Assembly (NCBI GenBank): GCA_003290165.1
Contig: QNQO01009210.1
Coordinates: 164,174 to 228,173, forward strand
Reading direction: 5' to 3'
DNA from: Berberis thunbergii
Lineage: Eukaryota; Streptophyta; Magnoliopsida; Ranunculales; Berberidaceae
Length of the DNA: 64,000 nucleotides
Part shown: positions 27,701 through 42,700 of the stretch, in pieces
Layout of the letters: the number at the start of each line of letters is the position of its first letter
Numbering within the stretch: the first letter of the stretch is position 1
Notes under the pieces: generated by a model
Databases searched by the model: none
Told to the model about the DNA's origin: nothing
The model's input: only the letters and a program-made list of their open reading frames with translations
Program-made: the position numbers and the translations under genes

Positions 27701-30700
27701 AGCTGGAGGGACTCCGACAAACAGAATGGCTCGTCTTGCTTTTTTCACATCTTTTCAAGTGTCTTTCTCCAATATTTCTTGAAGCGATCTCATCCTATCG
27801 TCAAATATCTTGATCATGAGTTGGTACCTCTCCTCCTTTGCATTTTCTTGCTCTCTCATTTCTTTGAAATCTCTGCAAAACTCCTCCCAGTCCTGTTTAA
27901 CTAGCAGCATAGTGGGATCAATAGATAGGGGTACATTGGCTAATAGAGGTGGTGGCGGTGTAGGGTAAACCGGTTCAGGTTGGGGGTAAGAGGGGGCATA
28001 GGTGTACTGTAGTTGTGGATAATAAAACTAATTATGAGTATTGGACACCACGGGGTATTGGATTAGATTTGGGCTATATTGATATTGGTATGGATGTGGA
28101 GAATAGCATGGGTATGGGTATGAATAATAATATGGGTGACTCATTTTCCTTGTTTCACTGTTGGGTGACTGTTTCTGGGTTGTAAATAACTTGCCTGGTG
28201 AACAATGTCGATGAACAATTTCGACCTTGATTTTTTTTCCAACAATCTTCATCAAGCTTTGTTTCTTCTCTTTTCTCTTCTTTATTTTCAATCTTCTTCA
28301 TTCTTCATATCGAACCCACGATTCCAAGAGCGTCAGCTTTGGATACTAAATAATGAATTCTACAATTAATCTAAATCTAAAACTAACCAAATCTAAGAAA
28401 ATAAAGATAAATAAACTCAATTCATATTCAATCAGCCAATTACAAGCAATGACCTATAGACCCTATGTATATTAAATCTAACTTGCAAATCAAACAATCT
28501 AACCCTAAATGCTATTAGCACCCCAATCTACACTTATTTTAATGGGCTTACTTAGGCCCAACCGAACAACTAAACCAAATTAAATAAATAAACTAAATCC
28601 TACGTCAGAAACTCTTCTTGGTACTCACACCATATTGGTGACTATATGGTGGCAAAGGGATATAGGGTCTAAACAATGTGGCTACATCAAGAAGGAAACT
28701 TCGTTTAGACACCTTATGCCTTGTATTCCATTAGGTAAAATCTTTTCCTCACTTGATGGTATAACATTGCAATGTGGCAGTAAGATTTCTTTTATGGCTT
28801 TGTAATGTTACTCTCATGAATAAAAGTTGATGCCTTGCCTAAAAAAATCAAATTAATGACAAGATGTTGATAATAATAATAATAATATTCTCAAGAAAGT
28901 GATCCAACCTGAACTTTACTCCATTTTTTGCTTCTTCCCTGTAATCCATCTCCTGCATTTAATGTGATTTACCTGTATTCAATGTGCAATCTAAGCATAT
29001 ACCTCTTGTAAAGCAATTCTATTTGCATTGTGCAACCAGAATGCCAATGAACAGAACAATGAAACAAGAATTGTAGAGCATTGTGCAAAATGCAGATCAA
29101 TCCCAAATCAATTTAGAATATGTTCTAGGTGAAATGGCAAAGTTAACCGAGTTCAGCATGATGGCATCTCCAAATAGAATAAAACAAATACAAAGAAGAA
29201 AAGGAAAGGTAGCTTATGCAAGACTATAAATCAGTGTTCTAAAATTTGCTAGGAGGTAGGCGGGCGGCGAGTAGGGGACTAGTGCTAAGAGGACTAGGCG
29301 GGTGCCTAGGCAGTTATTTATTTATTTATTATAATACTTTTTTGAACCTGCCTAGGTGGCTGCCTAGCACGCCCCACCTAAGCCGATTTTTAGAACGCTG
29401 GTATAAAAATTCCCAACTCCAAGTAATAAACAGATGCAACTGAAAAATATCCCAAAATAGGAACTTAATTTCTATTGAAGCCTCATTAAGATTCTTACTT
29501 GATACCAGGTAATGGAAATCAAGATTTCATTAATAAACTTTAGGAGGTCAATGCATACCCGAAACAGACTTGATGCCCATTCGTCAACCACCGCCTGCAA
29601 TGTATTTATGTTATTTGGGATCTGAACAAATTATGAGAAGATATATCAAATGAACTTTGACGAGAAAGTAGAATAAGCAGTAATACCTGAAGATCAGTGT
29701 TAAACTTCACAATTTTCCTAACCCATCCTGCAAGAATACGGAGGATGAAAATATCTAACGAAATGGCTGCCTGAACTCCAGGTCTTTGTACTTTGACAGC
29801 AACAACTTGTCCACTTTGACGAAGCCGGGCCTTGTAGACCTAGAAGAACAAACATGCCATGACTTGTAAGTTGCATAAACTTCAGCACGCAAAATAAAAA
29901 ACCCAATTTAGGACAATCGTCCAAACTTCCACCAACTAATTCCTGAACCTCAAGGCATATATAACAAAACAGAACCTGCCCTAAGGACGCCGCAGCAACA
30001 GGCTCTGGTGATATCTCTGAGAACAGCATATCTATTGCCATGCCAAGCTCTTTTTCAATTGTATTGAACGCGATATCAGATGAAAATGGTGTAATACGAT
30101 CTTGCAACAGTGAAAGCTCATTGAGGAAAGCAGGTGGAATCACATCCTAGAAGAAGTAATTGAATGCCATAAAAGAGGTGTGTCAACATGCAAAACAACA
30201 TACAAGTAAAAACAAAAATAAGTCATAAAAGGTAAATTAACAAAAATGAAATCAAACTCTCAAAAGATTCCTTTTAGTTGAGTAATAAGTGCGTTTTAAC
30301 AAATAGTTAGTTAAAAATGGTAAGGAAAGCCCCATTTGGTAACACGACGCAAGACATCAAGAACATGTACCTTCAACAAACTGCCACTAAGTTGAGTAAT
30401 GTCCATGAAAGGAAGTTGTTATATTTTGGGTTCTTTTGGTTCTCTTGCTTTCTTACTACTATTAACTAAGTTTTATCTTGACAAGAACATGAAATTCTAT
30501 TGATAAGAGAGAACAAAAAGGGCAAAAGGGGTATGTGTGGACCGATCTTACACATGCATCAAATCATGCAAAATGATGGATCAATATGTGTGGCGAGCAA
30601 GATTAAAGTCACACTACTATCACCCCATACGATCATAAGCACACTCCCAAAGTCAAAAACCAATGTCAACTGAACATTGACTTGTGGTCAAACTTTTAAG

Positions 30701-33700
30701 CTGCGACGAGTGTTGCCTGTCCTTGATCAAAAAAAGTGGGCTTGACTTCCGCCCACTATACTCCCTCCAATCAAAGAAAATCATCCATTAATCTTAAAGA
30801 ACTACAAAAGGGAGTGTCACACACTTTGAGGTATGCATAATTTACAACTTAATACTTCCACACTTTGAGATCTCACTGACTTGAGCGTCGAAGTGGTTTC
30901 GCAGGCATCCCCTTCTTATCCAATGCACTAGAGATTACGAGTCATCCAATCTCCACCATTTGATTTCTTAGTCGGTATCCAAAGAACTCAAAGGTAATTT
31001 TTCCCCAACATTTTTTGGCGTCATCCGTGGGGATCTTTAAGAATTCCCACCATCACAAGGATAACGACTAGAGAATTGAAATCAAGATCCTATACCACTG
31101 GACATAAATGCTCAACCAAAAGTTCATGGGAAGACATCACAGTCATTTCATGCTAAAGGTAGGCAAACCCACGCACCCAAAGTACAAGAAGATGCCTTAA
31201 AACAAAGACAAACTCTTGAGGCACAAATTGCAAAGTCCAAGAAAATGAGTTGCTAAAAAATAAGTCAAAAAAAAACACAAATCAAGTTATACATATATCT
31301 TTACAAGAAATATTGGACAAGAACACAAATGTGCCAGGCCAGCGATGGCCATGCCAACAATTTTTGTGCCAACGACGGCCATGCAACCAAAATATCAGTT
31401 ACTTGTCTTCTTCACGAACAGGGGAACATTTGTTGATAAAATGACGACTTCGCTCCCCGCGAGATGGACGACATTTGGATTTTGAAGTTCTAAGTGGGGT
31501 GAATAGTCTCATAGAATGTACCCAAACGGAGCACGGAGCTAATGTGTCACAAAGTACTCTCGACAACCACTAAGAAGCCAACCACGAAAATCACCGAAAA
31601 GCTAATGCGATAATCAACGCACCAAGACCTGCTCCAGCTAGTACCATATGCACCGCCCAGAGTTGCATCACAAATTGGCACCACCTAGACATACACCCAC
31701 CCGAACTACCATCAATTGAATCAACACCAAGAGCTGCACCAGCCAGTACCACATGCACTACCCAAAGTTGCATCACAAATTAGCACCACCAAGACATATA
31801 CCACCCAGACTACCATGAGATGAATCAGTACCATCAAGCCTTGTAGTGGTTAGACTAACATGTCTCAAACCTGGACCATTTGAATAAGCATCACCCAAGT
31901 ATCATTAGTCGATACAGATTGTCGACGAAGTTAATGGCCTTGCCTAACAAGCACAAAACACTCCAATTCGCAATGACAAATCTATAGAACGTCACACACA
32001 ATGTCATTTTAAACACTTATAGTTAAACTCCCGCTTACTGAAAACAATTGAGTAACTCATACTATACGAGTTATCTTGAGAGATGACGATCATATGATTC
32101 ATATCCACCAACCATAAATGGTTGGCTACAAAATGAATCATTTTGTACAACAATGTAGACACAACTCAAAATTTCATAAGAACAATGTAGACACAACTCA
32201 AAATTTCATAAGAACACAAACCCAAGTGACAAGATTTAAGCGCATGATTAGGAGGGGCAATTTCATGAACAATTAAGACATGTCGTCCAAACTATTATGG
32301 CCAGACTTGCACTACTCAAGCCAACACTGACCATACCTACATCGGTAAGAACGCCACCCATATCAATACAACTCACTGCTGCAGCTCGGATCAACACCGC
32401 CAAGACTCACACTCCTCATACCAACATTGTCTAACACTACATGCCCAAATCAACACAGCCAAGATTCACACCGCCCATATCAACACCGCTCAGGACTTCA
32501 CCACTCGAATCAATATCGCCAACACCTACATGCATTACCCAAACAAACATAGTTCAGATCAGCAACGCCAAGACCAACACAACTCAAATTAGCAACACCC
32601 TTATCAACATTGTTCAGACCAACATCATCCACATCAACATTGCCCAGGCCTACACCGCTTGCAACAACACTGTCAACATCTGTATCGATTTGATCAATGT
32701 CTCTAAGACCAGTATCAGCCAAAATAGTTCCACCAAGACATGCACCGTTCAGGCCCCGCATTGTTTTTTATTGACAACGACCAAGATACTATTAGCCAAG
32801 CCAACACCGACCAAACATGCACAAGCCGAGCCAGAACACGCCAAGGCAACATCATCCATACGAGTATCGGTCAAGCTAACACCGACCAACAACAAGCAAA
32901 TCTACACCGGCTACACATGCGCCAAATACTTACATTATGCAAGGTAGCACCGGCTAAACAAACAACAAGCAAACTTGTACCATCTAAGTCTACACCTGGC
33001 CAAACAAGCACAGTCAAGCAGGCCAAGCCAACATCAATGAAACATGCCAAGCTAACATTGATCAGACATGCACCGACATGCATAAGTCAAGCCATTACAG
33101 GTTAAAACAGTACTAATTCATTTAACAAGAATGGTTCATTTGCGACGTGATATTAAACCTCACTTGGGGGCAAATACTCGATTTCACCTACACAAATAAT
33201 TATTTTTCATATTTATTGAAAAATTGTGTAATATTTTATCTATCATTTTGCAAGAGTCATCCACACCAGCGTTAAGCGGTGGATAAAAGCTATCGTCGGA
33301 GCAAGTTGTGACAACATACACTATGGGGGCAACTCATTGGAATCTTCCAACCATTGTAATAACCACTAGACACAAAAGTTACGTGTAAACAAAAAAAATC
33401 AACCTAATAAAATGTTTCTACATACGTACACTCAATGGGCTCATAGAAGGCACACATCTAAAGTTGACTCTTAGGCTACTAAGGCTCATGAATGAGAGAA
33501 CTCGGAACATCTTTTACACCCCATGACTAACAAAAAAATACTCGTATAATCTTTCTAGCCACAAAAGCTCACAAAAAACTAAAGTTGGATTGCCATTTAT
33601 TCCCTTATGAGTATAAATTATTATTCTCCAACACTTGAGCCAAACGAGAAGGGGCGATGTCGGACCCATATTACAAATGCATCAAACTATACAAAATGAT

Positions 33701-36700
33701 GGATTAAGATGTGTGGCGAGTAAGATCAAAGTCATACTACTAACACCCCATGCGATCATAAGCACACTCCCGAGGTCAAAAGCAATTATTAATTGACGAT
33801 TGACTTCCGGTCAAACTATTGAGTTGTTACGACTGTTGGCTATCCTTGATAGTCATTACCATTGTCATAATCTCAGATGAAGTGGCTTGACTTTCGCCCA
33901 TTATACTCCTTCCCATCAAAGATAATCATTAATTACTCTTAAATACAATTAATCGATGCATACACAAGAAGTAACTATAAAAGGGAGTTTTACACACACT
34001 TTGGGGTGTCCAAACTTTTCAACTCTATTACTCGCACACTTTGAGCTCTTACAGACTTTGCGTCGGAGTGGCTTTGCAGGTACCCCTTTTTGTTCCAGTG
34101 CATCTAAAGATTACGAGTCAACTAATCTCCGTCATTTGATTTCCTAGTCGGTATCCAACGAAGTCGAATGTAATTTTTGCCCAGACAGCAATGCAGGAAA
34201 GAAGAGTAGCACTCCAAACCAGATAATACATCAAGAAATACTATTATGAACATTATTGTCCCAGCTAAGCACACAAAAAGAGTATTGAGCATCTTTGAAG
34301 ATACCCCAAGTGTTAACCCACAAAAGGTCAAACAGATTTTTTTACATCCTTAAATATTTTGTTATTTCTTTCCCAAGTTTAATTTATCAATAGTTTTTAG
34401 TAGGTAGCTTTTTTAGTAAAATGCAATGATTCTAAAATTAAAATTACTAACAAAAGGTGTTCTTACAAGACGCTTAAGATGCAATGACTCAGTGATCACT
34501 CATTTATTCTGACGACTTATTCTTCACTGATGATCTTCCTGTCTTCTTCGATAGTGATCTCAGCATTACTCAAGGCCCTTTATGAGGCTCTTCAAATCTT
34601 AAAGACGTTACATGATCGAAAGTCAACTGCCATAAAAATAACTCCCTTTTCTGTTGGAATTGCTGCAAATGAGCTCACCACCATAGCAAACCAACTACAG
34701 TTCAATGTAGGCACTCCTCTAGTCAAGTAACTCGGGTTGCCTACTATGTAGTCTCAAGTGCAAGGCGTGGCAATATGCCTGCCCTAGGTGCCTAGCTCGC
34801 CTAGACGACGCCTAGCACCCTGCACAAAAGGCAATAAGCCATGTTAAAAAATAATAATGGATAAATAAATAACAAATTTACATTTAGGCATCGCCAAGTC
34901 TATGCGAGGCGATGAAGGTCTTTGTCGCCCACCAAGGTTGCCTAGGTGTAACTCAAGTCTAGATAGGTTGCCTCTAATCTCTTCATGCTTAACCTATACC
35001 CAGTACACCCCCAACATTAGACAAACTAAGAAAGAAAATCGATTCATGGAAGAACAATTTCTTGTCATATGCAAGAACGGTGACCTTGATAAAATATGTA
35101 CGTAGTATGGAAATCTACAATACTTTGCCAAAGAGATATATCAATGAAATGAGTGTCATCTTCAAGAACTTTCCCTAGACACCCGGTGATTTGGAGTACA
35201 ATTTTTCATCCAATTGAAGGAGAATTGAGCATAAGAAGCATAGAAGTTGGCAACCAAGTATCTAAACTCAAAGTATTGTGGCAATAAAAACTTAAAAATG
35301 GTTCAAAAGTTTCCCAATCTTGAAATTCTATTTAAATATCGAAAGTTTCCCAATCTTGAAATTGTGTGCAAAATTTTATTTATGGAATGCAACAAAAGGG
35401 ATTTACTTCCAATATATAACGAATATTTGGACGATGAAAATTTTCTCTCCCTAGATGTGCCAAAGGAGTTGACTGCATACGAAGATCCATTTTGGAGGGG
35501 TTTGAGGTTAAAATTATATTTTCATTGGGCAAGGGTCTTCATAATGCAAGTTACAACCGGAGTTTCGACGAGATTTTCAGATTAGCTAGTACAACAACAA
35601 CATTATTGTGTATTCGTTTTACACTGAAAAATTTAAGACGAATTTTCTCCAATAATGAGAAAGTGATGCAAGCAAGAAAAGAATATGCACACAACTTCAA
35701 GATGGGGAAAATTCTGAAAATGTTACAAGTAATAGAAATAAAAAAATTTATGTAAGAAATTGTTTTATTTTGTGTAATTTCGTTTTTAATGAATATGAGT
35801 GGTTTTAGGGTGTCTAAAAGTTGCATTTTTATTATTTTATAGTAATCTCCTATCCTTCTAAATAATAGTATCAAAGTAGGATGGTTTTCGATTGTAATTT
35901 TAGAGTTGAAATTTGAATAAAATTGTATAGAGAAGGTGTTTCTCTTTGATTCTAATATCTAAGAAATTTTGTATAGATTCAAAGATTTGGATGCCTTTCG
36001 AAGTTCAAACAATTTTATAGTAAAATTCAATTTATCGAAGTTAGATCGGATGCAACCGACGTCAGGTGGACGTTCAATTGATTTGATTGAAGGTTATCGT
36101 CGTTGCCACTTCGCCCTACATCAAAATATGATTAAGAGGAAGAATTTTAGGGTCATGGGTATGCCCCAAGATGCATCATGGTGCTAAAGCGAAATTCTGG
36201 ATTGTAGAACTCATGCAACAAAGTCAACAGGAAATGCTGAGAACACTTCGTTTGGAAAGAGAGCCTTGTCATCCATTAGGGTCCTTATGGACAGGTTTCC
36301 AATGGAGTTCAGTATGATTCAACACTCCATAGCAATGCTTAAGGCCAGTACTATTATCTATTATCAGAATAGTGTACAGCTGGTTCTCAACTGGATCAGA
36401 GCCTTTCATTTGAGTGTCATTGAGATTGACTCAGCGCTAGGATGAATGTGTAAAAATAGTGGGGTCAAATAGCAGTTATACTATGAAGCACACTTATGAA
36501 GCTCTCGAGTACAAAAACATAATAGTAGACTAGGCTAGCATGGTATGGTTAAAGGGAAATGAGCCTAGCGTAGCTTAATTCATGACTTGCCTTAAATTCA
36601 GCTCTCAAGAATCTCGTTAGGACTAAAAGATGGGGCAATATATGGTAATATCTTCCCTCTATATTATTCACAGTAGGGGTGGGCACAGGATGAGATGGAC

Positions 36701-39700
36701 CCATTTCGTTCATTCGGGATTGGGACTGGACGGGATAGACTTCATCCCGACCTCGTCCCATCTCAAACGGGATCGAGACGGAACGGAATGGGACGTGATG
36801 AACACGTACTAAATAATCCTCTAATAAAAAATAACAAAAAGAGTTTTCTCACATTACTCACACACCAATAATGTCAAATTTATATACATATAACTTACAT
36901 CATAAATAATAATAGATATTAAATAAATAAATATTAAACTTTTTTTGGAAGGCAAATAAATATTAAATTTCATTTAGAATTAATAATTCAATTCATTTAG
37001 ATTTCTTATAGAATTTCATCTTACATTGATTTAATTTCAACACATCCTATACTTTAATTCAAAAGAGTATTTTGATTAAAATTAATAATATCTATTATTA
37101 AATAAATAAATTCGGGACGGGATAGGCAGGATTGAAAATTTTCATCCCGATCCCATCCCATTCTAGATCAGGATGGGATGGGATCGGGATGAGTCTGGTC
37201 AATCCCAAAATGACCAAAAAAGTCGGGACGGGACGGGACGGGTTCGGGATCGCAGGATGGGATGCCCACCCCTAATTCAGAGCGTGAAAATTCTGCTCTT
37301 CAAATGTTCTTACTAAATGTTTGTATGGAGCTATATACTTCACTACCTAGGTACAAAATACAATGCTTGGGCTACTGGGCAAAGCTGACTGGTGCTTTCA
37401 AAATTACGAGAGTATGAGCACCATTCTAAAGAAATTGCCTTTAATGCAAACACCTTTGGAAGAAAATTCCAGCATAACATACCACAGTGGTGGGGAATGA
37501 ACAAGTACACAGAATCTATGAAGAAATAAGAATAAAGACTTCTACTCTAGACATCAGAGTAGAGGACAATGCCAACATTAGACAATTATTTGGAAGATGG
37601 AGAATTCATGTTCAATATCAGCACAAGATGATGGAAAATTATTTTGGAAGATGGAGAGTTCATGTTCAATATCAGCACAAGAAGATAGAAAATTATTTGG
37701 AAGATGGAGAGTTCATTTTCACTATCAGCACAAGAAAATAGTTAAGTGTTCCTGGAAGAAACCTGACGCAGGGTGGTATGAAGAAAACTGTGATGATTCT
37801 ATTCACGGAGCTACGGGTGATTATGGAGCTATTATCAGGACGACTTAGGTGAAGCTATTGCAGCATGTACAGGTGAATCTCCTGGGCCCTCAGTGGTAAA
37901 ACATGAGCTGCAAGGTACTGAAGTAGCTCTTGGACTTGACAACAAATACAACATTACTACGGTAGGGTCAGAACACAGACTCGACTACTCTTTCCTGAAC
38001 TCCTAAAGAACCTCCTTGGTCTAAAACACCTGCTCAGAAGAATCAAAAGAGCTTGGAATAACTAGAATATTACAAGATAATGCATGACTACAAAGAGGCC
38101 AATACAGCAGAAGACCTCCTTGCTTGACTCTATCCTAGTCCTAGCTATTAGCCCTTTGAGATGACAGCTAGGTCATTTGCAGAAGAATTTAAGGACATTA
38201 TGTACCTTATGCAATAGGGAAACTATATAAATGATTGTGATCTCATATTTTATTCTTAAGGTTTGCCGAAAAAATAAAAATAAAAATGGAAGACTATCAA
38301 CTTACAGGTCGAGAAGAGACTGCTTGAGCAATTTTGACAAATGCCTGCAAACAGATAACAAAACCTTAAGTAGATTAAGAGTGATTAAAAAGAAAAGTAA
38401 GTGTATTATGAAATTCAGTATCTATCAACATATGATCTGAGGAAGCAATCAATCAGAAGCCATAAAAAGTCTAAAAGTGATGCCAAAGGAGTAAAGAGAC
38501 AATTTCACTAGTCTTGAACAAAATGAAATTGGACCTATGAAAGTTCAGAGACCAACTTGTGGCATTCAAACGAAGATATCTACCAGTTTGAAGCACATGG
38601 TTACATGCTAAACAAAATAATGATCTTAAGAAAAAGAATACAAACCATGCAGATCATTACTTTTCCATCAGTTTTTATACTATTGGTGAGAGATTAAAAT
38701 GTACATGGTTATGGGGCAGAACTAGGGTTTGCTCAAAGACACATCTTTCAATCTTAACGTTCAATGGGTCGTTATCTGTGTAACGTAGCTATCCTTCGTA
38801 AGTACGCACCTCTTTGTGTTCTCCATGAGTTTCTCAGTTTTAGACCACCATCTTAATTTACTATTTGTTTGTGTTGCTCATTAAAAACAAATGTTTCCAT
38901 GTTCATCCATGCTTAGGGATGTGGATACATATGCCCAAGCACAACCAATGATTTGGTAGGGAGGCCTAGCTTTTGCTACTTCTAAACACAAATGTTTAAT
39001 TGATAGCCACAACCATGTTTTATTTTCAATTGTTTCAGAGTTTAAAAACAAATTAGGTTGTTGTTTAAGTTATTTGTCTAGGGAATTCCTCTATTTCAGT
39101 TAAAGTTGGAAAAAGAACCTAGGGAGGTATTTTAGACTCATTGGTTACCATACGTGACATTAGGGTATTTAAAGACTGGTGAGGAACTTTTATTAAAAAA
39201 AAAAATAGTGTCTCAGGTGATGCAAAGCAGAGCCTCATACAGCATATTTGATTTCTCCAAGCTCATAGATAGGACGGGTGTGCTATGCATCCTACACAGG
39301 GGAGCACGGATTCTTCGAGAAACTTATCATATCCATGTCTGACACGTATCTGGCACCGACGTTCACTCAAGACGCCTCTGACACGCATCGGATACGTGGT
39401 CAATGTGTCGGCATGTGTCAGATATATGGTCAATGTGGTCAACATGTCAGACACGCCTCCGATACACCCGAAACTTTGTCAGGACATAGTCAAGAGTCGG
39501 CAACCGACTTCGTTTTATTTTCTTTCTTGTAGATGTGTGCAAATAATCACCTAATTAAGGGTTGTTGATCCATCCAAAGTGAATGAATTTCAACTGAGAT
39601 TCAAGATAAATAAGGCAAGAGTAACTAAAGGCATAGAGGTAGTCTATGCTTATTCTTAATCTTTGTTCCTTCTTATCTCTTCTATTTCTTCTCTATTATA

Positions 39701-42700
39701 TTTTCTCTACTTCAATTTTTTCAACAATAGATCTTCTCCGCCTTTGCAGCTCTTCTTCTTTACGTTTTTTCTTCTTCGTGTTTTTTTCTACTTTTTTTCT
39801 CCTTGCAACACAAAGATGAAGACTCTAGGAAGACACTTTATTAGATTATTGTTTATGCTTATATGATTTACTAAAAAAAAATAGTATGACGTGTCGACGT
39901 GTCCCCAAATCCTAGTTTTTTGGAAATTGTCGAGTTGGTGTGTCGTATCCGTATCTGACACGATGCGTATCCGTGTCCATGCATCCTTACGTCACTTCTC
40001 ATTAGGACATCCTACTATACTACTCACTATTGGGGGCCTCATGTGAGCCTACCGCCGCTTCCTCAACAGTATACCCCAAAGTGTTCATTCTAGCCACAAC
40101 GACAACAATGTTATGCATTTTATGGCTTTATATTTTCATCATCTTCTTCCTAAAAGCGTGCTTAGTGCTTACAATCATCTTGTCTATATAGTCTTTTGTG
40201 TTCTCTATGTGAGTGCAATCATGCAAAATAGGGAATATACTTTATGCTTGATTTTGCCTCTAACCAGACCTAGATGTCTAGGTGGATTTTTTTTTAAATG
40301 TTTGGATACTTGCTAAGATGGAATATACATTTTTGCAATTTCAAGAGATTATCAGGAAAAGGGCTTAAATGGCATGCATAGATTTAAGCATTTTTTGAGT
40401 TATGTAGTTGACCATCAACGATTACCTTCACACAAGTTTGGATTTTGTTTATATTGATTTTTGTAGTCATTGAGAACATTCAAGGAGCTAAAAGCCTTCA
40501 TACTGTATTGGGATGATTAATGAGCAATTCATTACAAAGACTACATTTTGATACATAATGGAAACTAGAAAATTGGAAATGATTTTTTCCTTTCATTTTT
40601 CAAATTTATTTAATTGCTTGTTTATTAGATTAGGCATTCTCTTTCCTTTCTTTTTCTCACGGTATCTTCTAAACTATTATCCTGCATATTTTCTTACACC
40701 AAGCAAGTGTGTAACTACTTCAATATGTCAATGGACAGAGATAGAGGATTTTCATCTAGCGTTCGGTAATACTCAAACATTTTTTTCCTGGAACCAAGCT
40801 TTAAAGATATATGGCGATGTTGCAAATTTGTATGATTACGGACCACCTGGTTTTGACATTTGAATATAACCTGCTTGTTCCGAAACCAATCTTGATCTCT
40901 TGCTTCTTTTTTCATCAAAAAAAAAATTTGCTATTTTTTTAGGGTTAATTTGCATTTTGGTCCTACTGTACCAGTTTTGAGTTTGGATCCCTAGTTTGTC
41001 TAGTTTTGAATTTGGTTCCCATGTTTGTCCAATTTTGAGTCTATGTCCCAAGACCACATTAACCTCATTGACCGTCAACTCTTCATTACAAATATAGGAC
41101 CTAAACGCAAAGCTAGTATAAAATGTGGGACCTAAAGTCTAAGTTATCTATACCAAAATCAATATTATTTCAAATAAATATAAATTCATTCAATCACAGG
41201 ATGGGGAGCTAACGACCATCGTAGTCTTGGGACCCAGACTCAAAGCCATGGCATTCAAACTCAAAGCTGGTACAAACTATAAACCCAAATGCAAAAACTC
41301 TATTTTATATATCTCAAAAGGAAGATAAGGCAGTGGTAAAAGAACACTGCCTCTCACAAAATGTATGCATTATGTATGAGTTTTGTGCACTAGACTAGGT
41401 ATTTGGTAATTGGGATTTTGTTGCTTATTATTATCTATGAGTTATTTTCATGATGGATCCATCTTGATTAATGGCTTTGTTAGATTTTTATTAGCACTCA
41501 CAGCTGTTGAGTTTTGTCTCTGCATTTTTTATTAGTACTTTTATATTTTTATATTATATTTTGGCATTGTAACACTTCGTACTTGAAGACATGTTACAAG
41601 TTCATTGCCCATGTCTCGCACCCCAAAATTGTACCAAAGGGTTCAGGGCATGTTGATAAAACTGGATCTTCGTACCGCGCACACCATTTGTTAAAGGATT
41701 TTTGCAAAGACAAGCTTGAGAAGGATTCTTAGCTTATACATTAACAAGTCAGCTGAGTTGAAGCAAGTTCTTGCAGTGTTACATCTTAGATGTTAGATGA
41801 TCTTTGTGTATCTTTCTGTTCAAGAACTAGGTAAAAAAATCAAAGATTACGGTATCACTGTGTGATTGTAGTTATGTTGATGGTTGTTTGTTTACTGAGA
41901 TGTGCACGCTTTGCCTCCAATTTTATGTTTGTTGTTTGTGCTATCTTCAGCTGCTCTGAAACCCATGCTTTCCTCCTATTCTTACCAGTTTCCTCTGCCA
42001 AACTATTGAGCATCAATAAAGCCTAGACTATTAACACTGAACATGAGTGTGAAGCTCTTAAATGCAAAACTCTTGGTTCTGATACAAACTACATGCGTTG
42101 GTTCTGATACAAACTACATGCGAAATTCTAGGTGTGCATCCAAAATACTGTAAACTGAGTGTTTCTCAGATTTATGCTTTTATCTCATTCAAATTGTGGC
42201 AACAGATCGATACATTGATTTGAGATTCTTTTATATTTTTAGGATACCTGCACTTTGAGTTTTTTGTGGTATATTTTGAATAATTGGTTTCAAGATTTGC
42301 ATGGTGTAGATGGTAAATGATGAACAATGTAAGAAATGCGGCAAAACAAGTTCTAGCAGGTCTTCAAAGATAAAACCAAAAAAATCAAAAAGAGGATACA
42401 AACTTAGAAGAACAAAGTAAGAATTGGACAAATTAACTTGCACTTGCATTTTCGGTGGAATCTGTTATAGGGGAAAAGTTGAAGGCATGGGGTAAGGTGA
42501 GAGGATGGAATGTTTGAATAGGAGAAAGATAATTATGGGTACTAGATGCATATGTTGGTACTCTTTGTTTTACGAGGCGGGAGGCGAGGTGAGGCATATA
42601 TCTAATTCCCATGTACTACCAGCTTAACATGCTAAGTTTGTCAATTAAAAATAAAAATCTTTTGCATTTTTCTTTTCTACATTTTAATCATAATCACTCT

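Noticed and set aside
32441..32947. 168-codon Thr/Asn/Ile-rich frame
   Set aside because: Follows the phrase repeats in an LTR element; no domain, and the opposite strand is open too.
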